From positions 1-64,000 of the forward strand of contig JARYLZ010000006.1 in assembly GCA_029907355.1 (NCBI GenBank): a DNA stretch of 64,000 nucleotides, read 5' to 3'. Below are positions 1 through 9,792 of the stretch, piece after piece. Within the stretch, counting starts at the first letter, position 1; every line of letters starts with the position of its first letter. The DNA is from Bacteroidota bacterium. GTDB lineage: Bacteria; Bacteroidota; Ignavibacteria; SZUA-365. Both the position numbers and the translations under genes were made by a program. A model generated the notes under the pieces. It was not told the origin of the DNA. It saw only the letters and a program-made list of their open reading frames with translations, and searched no databases.

Positions 1-2
1 AT

Positions 3-3000
3 ATCTCGGAACTCTCCGCCATCTACGAGGATATCTTCATGGACGTGGCAGGGATCCAAAAATGCGAGATCACGTACCGCAGTGCTTGCGCCGACGGGAG
101 CACGCGGCGCGTCGACCTATCGCTCCTGGATTTCTGCGGCGGCAGCGATGCGCGCTCGCGGACATACACCGCTCCGTTCTATCACGAGACGCCTACATTC
201 ATCCACGTCGCCCCGCGAGGGGGATCCGTCCGTGAGGAGGAGTCGTTCATCGTCCCCGTTGAGCTGGAGTCGCCTGTTCCACGCTCTGTTATCACGCCCT
301 CGCGGATCTCGGTGCGTTACGATACGTCGATGTTCATCTTCGAAGGGCTCGGCCCCCTCGAAGGGTGTCTCCTCCATGACGCCCGGTTAACCGCCTCGAC
401 AGCCGCCGACGTCGTCCTCGTCACGACGAACCGCAACGTCGTCGTCGAAGGGGCGGGAACATTATTCCGATTGAGGTTCCGGGCGAAAACGGTCGACAAA
501 CCTGCCTGCGGTTTCATCTCGGTCGACGCATGGAACTTCAATGCCGGCTGCGTGTCGGCAATCACGAAATACGACACGGTTTGTATTTCAGCCTTGACAC
601 CCGACCTTCGTTGCATGATCGACAAGCCTCCCGATCCGTGCTGGGATAGGGCGCGGGGGAGCTATACGCCGGACACGATACGGCTCGAGGCAGCGTTTTT
701 CAATGCGGGTGCCAAGAGGGCGAAAAACCTCCGTTTCCGGCTCTCTTACGATGCGGCGGATGTCGAGCTCATCGAACCGCTGTCCTCCATCCAAGCATAC
801 CCGGAGCCGGACCTGGCACCGGGCGACAGCATACGCGTTGCGTGGTTGCTCCGTGCGCTGCCGCGCTCGTCGCCTGCTACGTTCACCCTGTGCATCGAGG
901 CGCAATGCGAGAACCAGTTGCCGGTGTCCTGCTGTGTTTCCCTCAATGTTTCCGAAGCCGACCCTTGGCTGGCCTGTTCCGTGGGCGTTCCCCCGCTCTC
1001 GGCGGACTCTCTGAACATGTGTTACCTCCCTACTCCGTTGCCTTGCACGGTAACCGTTCGGAACACAGGGGGGAAGCGGGCCGACTCGGTCATGGTCCGA
1101 TTCGCACTTCCGCCGGGCGTCATGATGTATGCCGGCGGCAAAGACACCCACCCTCTGAACCCGTTTTCACTCGAACCGGGGGAGAGCGGTACCTGTTTCG
1201 TGCCCCTTCGCGTCCTGCCGAGGACAATGGGTGGAGTGGAACGCATTTCCATTCACGTAGAAAGCCCGACCGCGCCGCCCTCGGAATGCTCCGTCCCGCT
1301 CGTCGTCCCCCCACTCCATGCGCCCGTGGTCGTTGCGGAGTGTTCGGTCCCCGACGTTCTGCATGCAGATACCCTCACAGGGACGTATGCGCAGAACCCA
1401 TTTCCCGTCGAAATCCGCGTACGGAATGTCGGCGACCGACCTGCGGAAAACGCCGCGGCTACCATAACCCTGCCGGACGGTGTCGTCCTGCAACCAGGGG
1501 AACAGCGCGTCAAATCATTCACGCCATCGACTCTTTCGCCTCAGGGGGAGGGAGGGAAAGAGACCGTACTTTCCTGGCGGGTTCTCTACACGAGGCGTTC
1601 GACCGCCCCCGTGAAACTTCCGTTCCGCTGGCTGATCAGTACGACAGGTTCGAACACCACCCGGAAAGACTCGATCTACGTCGTCTGCATGACGGATGTG
1701 GAGGCGTTCCCACCGGACTTCACGTGCACATTGGAAGCCCCTTCCGAAATCCGCGTGGACACGGTGACAGGATCCCTCTCCCCGGATCCCCTGACTGTCC
1801 GTTATACCCTTCGTCACATGGGGAAACGCCCTGTGCATCTGCGTTTCATCGAAGCCAGTGCCAAGGGAGACGGTCTCCGTTTCTCGCCGGCGACTCCCCC
1901 CGTGCGATTGGTGGATCGGGTCTTCTCCGCAGGCGATTCGCTCGTCGTCACTTGGTCGCTGCTCATCGAACGACGTTCCAGCCCGCGGGAGATCACCGTT
2001 TTCGTTTCCGCCGTAGACGATGACGAGAACAGGACGACATGCCTTGCCGGCGTGAACGTGGAAGCCGTTCAGTCGGACCTCGCATGCACGCTCGCTGCGG
2101 ACGTCGACAGCGTGATGTACGACATCGAAACGGGGCATTGCTCTCCCGGTGCCTGGATCTTGAGCGGGACGGTGTCGAACATCTCCAGCCGGGTGATCGC
2201 CGACGTCGAGGTACGTCCCCGTGCGACGACAAGCGCGAGCGGTTCCACCGTCGTATTCACGGAAGGGAGCGACACCTCCGCGGTTCGGAAGATTCCCTTG
2301 TTCTTTCCCGGCCAATCGAAGGAATTCGTCTGGGAAATCCGTTACAGAGGCGCTCCGAGCTGCTGTACGCCTGACACCGTCTCGTTCTCCCTCGAATTGA
2401 GCGGGGCCGGTGCGGGCACGCAAAGGAGTGCCTGCGTGACACGCGTTCTCGTGGTTCCCGTCCAGACTGCCCGCCCACTGCTTCTCTGTTCCCTCGCCGC
2501 CACCGACACCGTTTCGTTCTTCGACACGAGTTTCGTACCGCCGTTCGTGGGCCTGGACGTCCGCATCGAGAACCGCGGGACCGCAACAGCGCACAACATC
2601 CGGGCGTTTCTCCTCCAGAACACGGGATTCACAGTCCTGGGGGACGCCGTTCATTCCATCGATCGTCTCGGACCAGGCGAGGTGGTAAATCTGACGGGAC
2701 CGGAAGGGTTCATCCTGCGCCCTCACCCGACGGGCTGGGCCCGTTGCGACACTCTGGTGGTGCGTATCGTCGCGGAGGACGCGGATGCCGTCTCGTGCGA
2801 AAAGAGAACGATCGTCCAGCGTGCAGGGGAACCGCTCCTTCACATGTCCTGCATGCTTTCACCGGACACCGTACGCATCGGTCCCGGCGGCTTTGCCGAG
2901 CCGAGCCGCGTTCGCATGGAAGTTCTCGTGAGGAACGACGGCGACGCACCTGCGCATGAATGCACCGTGTTCTGTGCGGGATCTGCGCGTTTCGTCCCGG

Positions 3001-5060
3001 CAGACAGCGTCGTGGGCATCACACTCGGCGATCTCGAGCCCGGTGCGAGCGCACGTGCATCATGGGATCTGGTTCCTCTCCCCGCAGGGGGGGAGTTCAC
3101 AGACACTCTCACGGCGACCGCGATCGCTTCCGGCGGAATCGGAAACCGGCTTCAGAGCGCACGATGCCAGGCTGTGATACACGCCGTAGGCTCGGCGAAA
3201 GGCCCCATCTCCCTTTCTTGTTCCGTTCCCGATACGATCGGGCTCGACCAGGAAGGCTCTTCACCCCTGTTCCGTTTCACCGCGACGATATCCAATACGG
3301 GAGCCGTCGAAACAAGACCCGGCGAGATCACCATTCATCTTCCGGCAGAAATCCTCCTCTCGAGCGGCGATGCAGTCATTGCATACCCGTCGCTCAGCCC
3401 CGGCGCGTCCATGGATTTCTCGTGGGTCCTGCGCGCAGACCGCGTCGCAGCTGGGAGAAAACGAATCTGCTGTGCGTGTGTCTCCGCAGAAGGTGAAATC
3501 GCTGCATGCTGCGCGGAGTCCGAAGCAGTTCGCGAGGGAAACATCGCGATGTCGGTCGCATGTTCGGGACCGGACACTATCCGGTATGGTAGGAATGAGG
3601 CATGGGATTTTTGCCTGACGATTGCCAACAATGCACCGACGATTCTGAAAGGCGTGCACGGGGTCGTCAAGTTCGAACCGGCAGGTATCTTCCTTCCCGT
3701 CGCAGAGGATTCCCTGTACATCGCCCGCATCGAGCCCGGCACCACCTCCGGCCCCGTCTGCATCAGAGCTTTCATGTCGATGCCTGTTTACACGGGACGT
3801 GTTTCCGCCCGCTGGTCGGTCCGTTCACCCACCGGCGATACGGTGGAATGTGTCTCGAGCACCGTTCTCCTGCCTCCGTTATCCACACGTCTGGGTATCG
3901 AGGCGCGGACCGAACCGTCCGATACCCTCCATTTCGATCGCACCCGCAGAGTGTTCGAAGGCGAGGAGATCGCCGCGGGCATCACCGTGTTCCGCCTTCA
4001 TGCCGACGTGCGGAATTTGGGGGATTCCACGGCGCGTGATGTCCGTGTCCAGGTTCTCCCGCCCGAAGGGGTCTTCTTCGACGATGGGGAAACGGCGGAA
4101 AAAGGCTTAGACGGCATCGACGTGTTGAAGGGAAGTTTCGGTACGGTTTCCTGGCGTTTCCGAGCGGCACGGAGAAGAGAAGGGGCGCTTCGTCGGTTCA
4201 TCGTCCGGGCATGGGCCGCGAACGCGGCGGAAGTCGAGGGAACCGCGAATCTCTTCATCCAAGGGGCTCCCCGTGTCGCACAGGTACGCCTCCCCCAGAA
4301 CGTCATCATCCCGGCCGGGATGCATACTCCTGTTCCCATCGAATTGGACGCTCGTGAGTGGGGCGATGTCCGGTCGTATTCGTTTCTCCTGGCATTCGAT
4401 GAGCGCCTCCTCACGCTTGCGGGTGTGCGTCCGACGGAGCGTACCGCATTCGGCTGGGTGGGGCCGAAGGTCGAAAAGATTTTTTCCACCCCGACAGGCG
4501 ATGCGATATGGTCGGTCCGCGACACGTCCGTATATCTGCCGTTCCGTCGTGAGCCGCCCGGTGCGGTCGTCAACGTCGTTTTCGATGCCGTGTTCGGTTT
4601 CGGCGAGGAGAATATGGCGATCGAGGGGACGCCGCTGCGGTTCGTGCGATCCGTTCCCTTCCTGGATGGGTGGCAGTATACGAGCTCTCTGGACGGTGTT
4701 TCGGCCGCCGAGACCCCGGATGCCGAGGCTGTGATCGAATTCTCGGACGGTTTCGCCACGATATCCGGTGATTGCCTGCATCCGGTAGAGTGGACAGCCG
4801 TTCCCGTTCTCGGCCGGAACAGGCCCAATCCTTTCAATCCCTCGACCCGTATTCCCTTTACCCTCGAGCATGATGCCGCCATCGCCGTGACCGTTCGCGA
4901 CATGCTGGGACGGACGGTCTGGTCGATGCCCCGGACGGTATATATGGCCGGGAGTCATGAGATCATCTTCGACGGTTCCGGTCTCCCGGCCGGGCATTAC
5001 CGATGTACGCTCGAAACCGCTTCCGCAACCGTCGGGGTGACGATGACCCTTCTGAAATGA
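3..5060 (+). CDS. Giant repeat-containing T9SS-exported surface protein (5' partial)
   Basis: The frame is open from the window edge, so the true start lies upstream; 1685 residues are visible. Numbering from the first internal Met (position 39), the order is a cohesin-like beta domain (about 60-160), then ten beta-sandwich repeats of about 120 residues beginning near 190, 311, 434, 561, 681, 815, 935, 1057, 1171 and 1283. Each repeat opens with a Cys followed by a 'PDT/DT' signature, then an 'xVRNxGxxxA' strand and an 'LxPGxxxxxxW' strand, like CARDB/DUF11 modules. A second cohesin-like domain lies near 1400-1560. The last 75 residues, starting at 'NRPNPFNPSTRIPF', are a type IX secretion sorting domain, removed when the protein is anchored or released. 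The protein is therefore inferred to be extracellular, as adhesin or scaffold; the ligand is unknown. Confidence 0.85.
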   Translation: MSELSAIYEDIFMDVAGIQKCEITYRSACADGSTRRVDLSLLDFCGGSDARSRTYTAPFYHETPTFIHVAPRGGSVREEESFIVPVELESPVPRSVITPSRISVRYDTSMFIFEGLGPLEGCLLHDARLTASTAADVVLVTTNRNVVVEGAGTLFRLRFRAKTVDKPACGFISVDAWNFNAGCVSAITKYDTVCISALTPDLRCMIDKPPDPCWDRARGSYTPDTIRLEAAFFNAGAKRAKNLRFRLSYDAADVELIEPLSSIQAYPEPDLAPGDSIRVAWLLRALPRSSPATFTLCIEAQCENQLPVSCCVSLNVSEADPWLACSVGVPPLSADSLNMCYLPTPLPCTVTVRNTGGKRADSVMVRFALPPGVMMYAGGKDTHPLNPFSLEPGESGTCFVPLRVLPRTMGGVERISIHVESPTAPPSECSVPLVVPPLHAPVVVAECSVPDVLHADTLTGTYAQNPFPVEIRVRNVGDRPAENAAATITLPDGVVLQPGEQRVKSFTPSTLSPQGEGGKETVLSWRVLYTRRSTAPVKLPFRWLISTTGSNTTRKDSIYVVCMTDVEAFPPDFTCTLEAPSEIRVDTVTGSLSPDPLTVRYTLRHMGKRPVHLRFIEASAKGDGLRFSPATPPVRLVDRVFSAGDSLVVTWSLLIERRSSPREITVFVSAVDDDENRTTCLAGVNVEAVQSDLACTLAADVDSVMYDIETGHCSPGAWILSGTVSNISSRVIADVEVRPRATTSASGSTVVFTEGSDTSAVRKIPLFFPGQSKEFVWEIRYRGAPSCCTPDTVSFSLELSGAGAGTQRSACVTRVLVVPVQTARPLLLCSLAATDTVSFFDTSFVPPFVGLDVRIENRGTATAHNIRAFLLQNTGFTVLGDAVHSIDRLGPGEVVNLTGPEGFILRPHPTGWARCDTLVVRIVAEDADAVSCEKRTIVQRAGEPLLHMSCMLSPDTVRIGPGGFAEPSRVRMEVLVRNDGDAPAHECTVFCAGSARFVPADSVVGITLGDLEPGASARASWDLVPLPAGGEFTDTLTATAIASGGIGNRLQSARCQAVIHAVGSAKGPISLSCSVPDTIGLDQEGSSPLFRFTATISNTGAVETRPGEITIHLPAEILLSSGDAVIAYPSLSPGASMDFSWVLRADRVAAGRKRICCACVSAEGEIAACCAESEAVREGNIAMSVACSGPDTIRYGRNEAWDFCLTIANNAPTILKGVHGVVKFEPAGIFLPVAEDSLYIARIEPGTTSGPVCIRAFMSMPVYTGRVSARWSVRSPTGDTVECVSSTVLLPPLSTRLGIEARTEPSDTLHFDRTRRVFEGEEIAAGITVFRLHADVRNLGDSTARDVRVQVLPPEGVFFDDGETAEKGLDGIDVLKGSFGTVSWRFRAARRREGALRRFIVRAWAANAAEVEGTANLFIQGAPRVAQVRLPQNVIIPAGMHTPVPIELDAREWGDVRSYSFLLAFDERLLTLAGVRPTERTAFGWVGPKVEKIFSTPTGDAIWSVRDTSVYLPFRREPPGAVVNVVFDAVFGFGEENMAIEGTPLRFVRSVPFLDGWQYTSSLDGVSAAETPDAEAVIEFSDGFATISGDCLHPVEWTAVPVLGRNRPNPFNPSTRIPFTLEHDAAIAVTVRDMLGRTVWSMPRTVYMAGSHEIIFDGSGLPAGHYRCTLETASATVGVTMTLLK

Positions 5061-5097
5061 TAGCGCAGCGACGTCGCGCGGAGGAGGGTAAAACGTT

Positions 5098-5415
5098 CTA
5101 GTGGAGAGGGGTCCCCGGCGGCGTGCCCATGAACATCTGCCCGGGGTCGCCGCTGGTTTTAATCTCGCCGAATTTCCGCTCGTACTTCTCGATATTCTCG
5201 TGCATGGCGTTGAGGAAAAGCTTAGCGTGCACGGGGGTCATGATGATTCGCGAGAGGACGCGCGCTTTGGGAATACCGGGGAGAATGCGCGTGAAATCGA
5301 GGACGAACTCGGCATTGGAATGCGTAATGATGGCGAGGTTCGAGTAAATGCCCTCGGCTTCCTTTTCACCGAGCTCGATGTTCACTTGCTGGGTTTGTTC
5401 AGGTGGAGGATTCAT
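5098..5415 (-). CDS. DUF3467 family protein
   Basis: A 105-residue soluble protein of the DUF3467 family, common in Bacteroidota and Chlorobiota; its molecular role is unknown. The family signature is visible as 'GIYSNLAIITHSNAEFVLDF' followed by 'PGIPKARVLSRIIMTPVHAK'. The start was placed at the Met beginning MNPPPEQ because GGAGAA lies about five bases upstream; an in-frame ATG at 5454 overlaps the stop of the preceding TPR gene as ATGA, so a 118-residue form is possible. It is probably co-transcribed with, and translationally coupled to, the TPR lipoprotein gene. Confidence 0.85.
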   Translation of the reverse strand: MNPPPEQTQQVNIELGEKEAEGIYSNLAIITHSNAEFVLDFTRILPGIPKARVLSRIIMTPVHAKLFLNAMHENIEKYERKFGEIKTSGDPGQMFMGTPPGTPLH

Positions 5416-5450
5416 CGGCTTCTCCATGACTCGTACACGGCCGCGCCGGT

Positions 5451-6632
5451 TCATTTGCTGCGGAGCTCATCGGCTTTCCTGTAAGCTTCTTCCGCTTCAT
5501 TGGTCATGCCGAGGGAGGCGTATATCTTCCCCGCGAGTTCCCAGTTCGCAAGAACGTCCGGTTTCATTTCCAGGAGAGTTTTCAGATTCGGGAGTGCCTT
5601 TTCGAGGATTTGTTTGTACTTGACCGGTTGTTTTTCCGGGTTGGCTGCGGATTCCTCGTCGCGCACCTTTATACCCCACCGCAGGTATGCGACGCAGGAG
5701 TTGTACAGGGCATTCTCGAATTTCGGGTCGAGGTCGATCGCTTTCTGGAGATAGCCCGCTGCCGCTTCGTATTCCTTCGTTTCGAGCAAAACGGTCCCGT
5801 ATGCGTACTGTGCCATTTTATCCTTGGGGTTGTTATCCGCGAAAGCGTGGAAACGCTCTTTCGCCTCGACGATTCTCCCCGCCGCGACGTATGCGTTCAG
5901 CATTTCCTGGTTGAGTTCGCTGTGGTTGGGGAACGAGAGAACAGCCGTGTTGAGATAGTTGATCGCTTCGCTGTACGCGTTTTCCGCTTCCTTGGTTTTC
6001 CCCTCGTTCTTCAGGCGATTTGCTTTCGTGACCATGAGCTGTCCCAAGAACCGGTGCGCTTCGGGGTGCGGCTTGTGCATATTTTGTTTCTCCAGTGCCT
6101 TGACAGCCCCTTCCTCGTCACCGGCCTGCAGGCGTGCATAGGCTTCGATGATGAACGCTTCGTATTTGGCCGATGTGTCCGGTGCGAGTGCGCCTGCTGC
6201 CTGGAGGGTTTCGGCGGCTTCCCGGAAAAGCGATTTATCTTTTTTCAACCCCGCCTTTTTATACGTCGTCGTTCCCTGCAGGTAGGCCTGCTGCCAGAAA
6301 TAGGGGGTGTTGTTCGATATTTCCGAAGCCATGGCAGGGCCTAACGATTTGGATTTTTTCCAAGCCTGCTCGAGACGGATGTAGTCTTTCTTGATCCCGT
6401 ATGCGAAACCGAGCCAATACCAACCCTCGGCGCTGTTCGGTTTTTCCGTCACTTCTCTCTGGAACGCCTCGATGGCAAGGTTCAATTTCGCTGTGTCCCG
6501 GGAGTTCTGGTATTGCTGAAAATACATCTTCCCGCTGGTGATGTTCGGCGATGAGCACTGGAAACCGGTCGTGGCCAGCAAGACGAGCGCGAACACGACA
6601 GCGGAGAAAACGGTGTAGTGCGTGCGTTTCAT
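5451..6632 (-). CDS. TPR-repeat lipoprotein
   Basis: A 393-residue protein with an N-terminal lipoprotein signal: basic MKRTH, a hydrophobic core, then Cys26 as the likely lipidated residue. The rest is tetratricopeptide repeats, with units such as 'AEGWYWLGFAYG', 'AQYAYGTVLLETKEYEAAAG' and 'ANWELAGKIYASLGMTNEAE'. TPR proteins are protein-protein scaffolds; here it would sit on the periplasmic face of a membrane. The start at 6632 is chosen because the signal peptide begins there and GAGG precedes it; in-frame codons upstream encode nothing signal-like. The stop overlaps the possible start of the DUF3467 gene. Partners are unknown. Confidence 0.85.
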   Translation of the reverse strand: MKRTHYTVFSAVVFALVLLATTGFQCSSPNITSGKMYFQQYQNSRDTAKLNLAIEAFQREVTEKPNSAEGWYWLGFAYGIKKDYIRLEQAWKKSKSLGPAMASEISNNTPYFWQQAYLQGTTTYKKAGLKKDKSLFREAAETLQAAGALAPDTSAKYEAFIIEAYARLQAGDEEGAVKALEKQNMHKPHPEAHRFLGQLMVTKANRLKNEGKTKEAENAYSEAINYLNTAVLSFPNHSELNQEMLNAYVAAGRIVEAKERFHAFADNNPKDKMAQYAYGTVLLETKEYEAAAGYLQKAIDLDPKFENALYNSCVAYLRWGIKVRDEESAANPEKQPVKYKQILEKALPNLKTLLEMKPDVLANWELAGKIYASLGMTNEAEEAYRKADELRSK

Positions 6633-7119
6633 CGAATCCTCGGCATTGAGACGGGTATATATGGGTGAGAGAGGCGCTTGGAACGCGCCGAAGGCAAAAT
6701 ATTCATCACTTGAGGGAGAAACAACACTCCCGCAGACAGATAGCCTGTGTAAAAACCCCTGTCTTATGGAGGTTGGACCTTGATTCGGCCGTGATGCCAT
6801 CCTCTCAGGCTGTCCGCTTGAGGATCGGGTATTTTCCCTTTGCGGTGAAATGCCGGGCGATCGAGGGATAGGTATGGAGTGTCATTCCGCGCAGGCAGCA
6901 GGGAATTCGCCGATCACGGCGCTCACTCGGCGTGGATGACTCACGTCGTGCTGGAACCGATCTTTCACCATTCTCGAGACCGGTTCCCATTCGCAATTTT
7001 CTCTGTGCGAATACCTGTACGATGGTGCCAATGGAAAAAGAGAGCGTTGTGCTTCAAGAGACACGTCGCATCTGGTTTTGGTCCCTCGGGGTCCATCTCC
7101 CTGTCTCGGGTTCGGCGCT
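6633..7119. other. Gene-free stretch upstream of the TPR lipoprotein gene
   Basis: About 490 bases with no convincing reading frame on either strand; open stretches here are Arg-rich and show no family signature. The half next to 6633 should carry the promoter of the TPR lipoprotein gene. The far half borders the hydrolase pseudogene and may hold more of its eroded 3' flank. No RNA gene or repeat was recognised. Confidence 0.5.
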
Positions 7120-7937
7120 TCGTGCATTATTTCGAGCATGAGCGCATACAGCGGCTCTTTCCGTTCCGAGATGAAATCGCTGTGACCTCCATTCTCGATT
7201 CCCTTCCGACGCACCCATCCCGCGAAATCGTTCGCCGGCGAGGGGACCATCCCTCTGGGAACGATTTAGTCCCTTTCCCCTGGAGAATCGTGACGGCAGG
7301 AAATCGAGCATACCCGGGGATCGTGGCGAGGCGCCGGCCGTCGTCATACCGATGCAGGAGGAAAGCCGAGAGGATTTTCCCGACGCGGAGACTTGCCATT
7401 CCCTGCATGCTCGTGAAGGGTGCGAGGAGCATGATGCCACGCAGGTTCCGGCGTGCGGCGAGGTCGAGGGCAGCCTCTGCACACCGAGCGAGTGGCCGAC
7501 GAGGAAAAGGTATTCGATCAAGTCCTTTCTCTCGAGGGTCAGTGACGACGCCTATGCCGCGAGGAGAGCGCGTGCGAAGCGGCGTATGCGGGCAGGCGAT
7601 GGAGCTGATCACGTCGAAACCAGTATACTCGACAAAGCGAAAGGCAGTGTAGGGTCGGGGAAGTCGCGGAAGAATGAGACCCAGTAAGCGGCGAGCGGTG
7701 CATTGCCCCGAAGACGAACCACACGGCGCGCGGCGTGCTGTTTCGGTCTTCATGCGGCGGGAGGAGACACGCCATGGATCGATTCCCCATGACACTCACC
7801 GCCGACGGGACGATTCCCGGATTCTCGGTCGGTTCCTCACCCTGAACATAATGCGGGCGGCAATAGGCGAGCCGACTTTGGGAGAAGACTCCGGCGGTGC
7901 AGGCGGCGAGAAACGAGGAGAGCCAAATCATGGACAC
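7120..7937 (-). pseudogene. Frameshifted alpha/beta-hydrolase pseudogene (ABHD13/BEM46-like)
   Basis: Pieces of one alpha/beta-hydrolase occur in the expected order but in three frames of the minus strand. From 7937 down, one frame gives an N-terminal hydrophobic segment and 'PRAVWFVFGAMH' (normally FxHGNA). A second frame gives 'LGLILPRLPRPY' and 'FVEYTGF' (the LxxxYRGxG region). A third gives 'LERKDLIEYLFLVGHSLG' (nucleophile elbow GHSLG, about 7485-7540). The second frame resumes with 'AALDLAARRNLRGIMLLAP' and 'FTSM' (about 7400-7480). The first frame returns with 'GIENGGHSDFIS' (catalytic His loop, about 7170-7205). The strand bearing the catalytic Asp is not recognisable. At least four frame changes are needed and a TAG lies in frame just before the elbow, so this is a decayed gene rather than one sequencing error. 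Fragment order and identity are solid; exact shift points are not resolved. Confidence 0.8.
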
Positions 7938-8048
7938 GGAGTCGATACCGATGAAGTGTTGCCCACGAAACGGACGCCCCTTCCGAACGCCGGGACGGTC
8001 GTGTTCTCTTGCCCGGTGTAGAGAACCGTCGTTCCCTTGTCGGATCCC

Positions 8049-8759
8049 TCAGAGATAGAGAATGATGCCGATCGAAAAGCTTTGGTAATTGTCCCTGTCC
8101 TGGGATACCCACCCGTCCAAGTTATCCGTCGTGCTGATGGTTTTCGTGAACCGGTAATAGAAGTCGTACGATTCCCCCAATGTCCACAGAATTCCTATGG
8201 TAATGGGGATCGCGAGGGCTGATTTCGCGGTACCACGGAATCGCGGGTAGAGCGCTTCGGTTTCCGGCGATTTGATCGTGACGGTGGGTGAGAAGAGGAG
8301 CACACCGCCCGATCCCGAAGCGTACAAGCGGAGAGGAAAGCGCGGGAAAAATTCGAATTTGATTCCCGCCGACACTTGGAAAGCCCGGGTACGGAAATCG
8401 TACACGTCGGATTTCCCCTGGAAGGAACCGTACTCGCTTTCCGTGATCGCAACGACGTCCAACCATTCCGCAGGCGTGAAGACCAATGTCTGGAAGGCGA
8501 GATGCACGCACGGCTTCCAATAATGATCGCCATTCGGGAACAGACCGACTCGATCGACATCGCCGCTGTACGTCACGAGTCCGGGACCGGCCGTTATGGC
8601 GAAGTGATACTCGTGCAGCCTTCGCGAAGAGCTGAACGCCGTTTGCGGCACGACCGGTGTTCCCACTGCATGCACGAGCTGTGCAGCGGAACGAGGCGTG
8701 ATAAAAAGCGGAATGAAGAGGAGGAGAAACAGGGGAAGGAGATGTCTCAACGGTTTCAT
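8049..8759 (-). CDS. Secreted outer-membrane beta-barrel-like protein
   Basis: A 236-residue protein beginning MKPLRHLLPLFLLLFIPLF with a signal peptide, probably cut after 'PRSAAQ'. The mature part alternates short hydrophobic strands and polar turns ('YHFAITAGPGLVTYSGDVDR', 'AFQVSAGIKFEFFPR', 'LRLYASGSGGVLLFSP'), and ends in a final strand 'YQSFSIGIILYL'. This is the pattern of small outer-membrane barrels. No specific family or cargo was recognised. It is followed 26 bases downstream of the rhomboid gene on the same strand, so the two may be co-transcribed. Confidence 0.75.
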   Translation of the reverse strand: MKPLRHLLPLFLLLFIPLFITPRSAAQLVHAVGTPVVPQTAFSSSRRLHEYHFAITAGPGLVTYSGDVDRVGLFPNGDHYWKPCVHLAFQTLVFTPAEWLDVVAITESEYGSFQGKSDVYDFRTRAFQVSAGIKFEFFPRFPLRLYASGSGGVLLFSPTVTIKSPETEALYPRFRGTAKSALAIPITIGILWTLGESYDFYYRFTKTISTTDNLDGWVSQDRDNYQSFSIGIILYL

Positions 8760-8785
8760 GTTTCAATCTAAACAACGGTGATCGG

Positions 8786-9415
8786 TCATTCAACCGGCGG
8801 TATCCCGGAGAGGATATCGATGAAACGGGCTAGGACATCGGGCCGGAGAATGACGGTCAACAGCATCCCCGCGATCCCGCCGGCGAGATGGATGGCGTGA
8901 GCGATGTTCCCCATGTTCCGGCGGGCTCCGTACCAGCTCACGACGAGGAATATGGCACAGAAAAGAGGATAAGGAATCGCGAAGGGCAAAAAGGCAAGGT
9001 ATATCCGCCCCTCGGGGAAGAACAGCATCCCGCTGAACAACAGGCCGGCAATGGCACCGGACGCGCCGACCGCGTAGTACCTGGGATTCGATCTGTTTTT
9101 CCACGCCGAGGGCAGTGCCCCGAGGACAAGGCTCCCGAAGTACACGGTGAGGAAATCGACGGGACCGAGAAATCCATCGACGTCGAACGCGATGGCGGTA
9201 TATGAAACCGTGTTGAAAAGCAGGTGGGCAACATTCGCGTGTACGAACCCATGCGTGACGAGGAGATAGTATTTCCTTTCGCGGGCGATAGAGACCGGGT
9301 GCAGCATCAATCGCGAGAAGAGCGCCTGCGATGAGAAAGCCGCCATGCTCACCGCGAGGATCGCGAAGAGAATGCAGGCGGCGGCGGGATGTTCGAGCGG
9401 AGAGGATGGGAACAT
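8786..9415 (-). CDS. Rhomboid-family intramembrane serine protease
   Basis: A 209-residue polytopic membrane protein. Rhomboid landmarks are present: an H-x3-H-x3-N type helix 'VHANVAHLLFN' (about 58-68), the nucleophile motif 'GASGAIAG' (Ser119) and the catalytic His region 'IAHAIHLAGGIAG', probably His176. Six hydrophobic segments are visible. The enzyme should cut single-span membrane proteins within the bilayer; substrates are unknown. The start at 9415 begins the first hydrophobic stretch, but no clear ribosome site precedes it, and an in-frame ATG at 9505 could add 30 residues. The next gene downstream is the small barrel protein. Confidence 0.85.
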   Translation of the reverse strand: MFPSSPLEHPAAACILFAILAVSMAAFSSQALFSRLMLHPVSIARERKYYLLVTHGFVHANVAHLLFNTVSYTAIAFDVDGFLGPVDFLTVYFGSLVLGALPSAWKNRSNPRYYAVGASGAIAGLLFSGMLFFPEGRIYLAFLPFAIPYPLFCAIFLVVSWYGARRNMGNIAHAIHLAGGIAGMLLTVILRPDVLARFIDILSGIPPVE

Positions 9416-9792
9416 GAATGGGGAATCGACGTTACAAGCGCGCGGAAGTGCACGGAACCCTGGCCGCCAATGCGGAATGGGAACGAACTTCCGTGAGGCA
9501 TTCATCGAGAGAACCGACGGGTTCGTCTCGAGAAGTCGCGAAACGCTTCCCGCCGTGTTCACCGTGGATGGCGATCGTGGGGCTGAGCGGTTTCGAACTC
9601 ACGCGTTTAGGATCGAAGGTATTCATGCTGTATCGCCACCGTCGTATGAGCGCATAGTATCGAGAGAACGGCTCACCCGAAATCTCTCGACAACGGCGAT
9701 GGCGTGCAAGGCATGACAAGGGGTTGTCGAAAGAGACTCTCTTTCCTCGAAGGCGTCACGAAACAGCGAAAGATGATCCGCGGGCATGCGCG
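9416..9792. other. Intergenic region between metallophosphoesterase and rhomboid genes
   Basis: About 375 bases without a convincing gene. A hairpin with arms CGAGAGAACC (9506-9515) and GGTTC-g-TCTCG (9520-9530) is present, without a T-tract; it falls in the possible N-terminal extension of the rhomboid frame. The promoter of the rhomboid/barrel pair is expected here, but no box was identified with confidence. Confidence 0.4.

Noticed and set aside
6879-7652. 257-codon plus-strand frame
   Set aside because: It lies opposite the hydrolase pseudogene, whose fragments give recognisable motifs; this frame does not.
9432-9719. 95-codon minus-strand frame between phosphoesterase and rhomboid genes
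   Set aside because: No ribosome site, family motif or signal; composition looks random.
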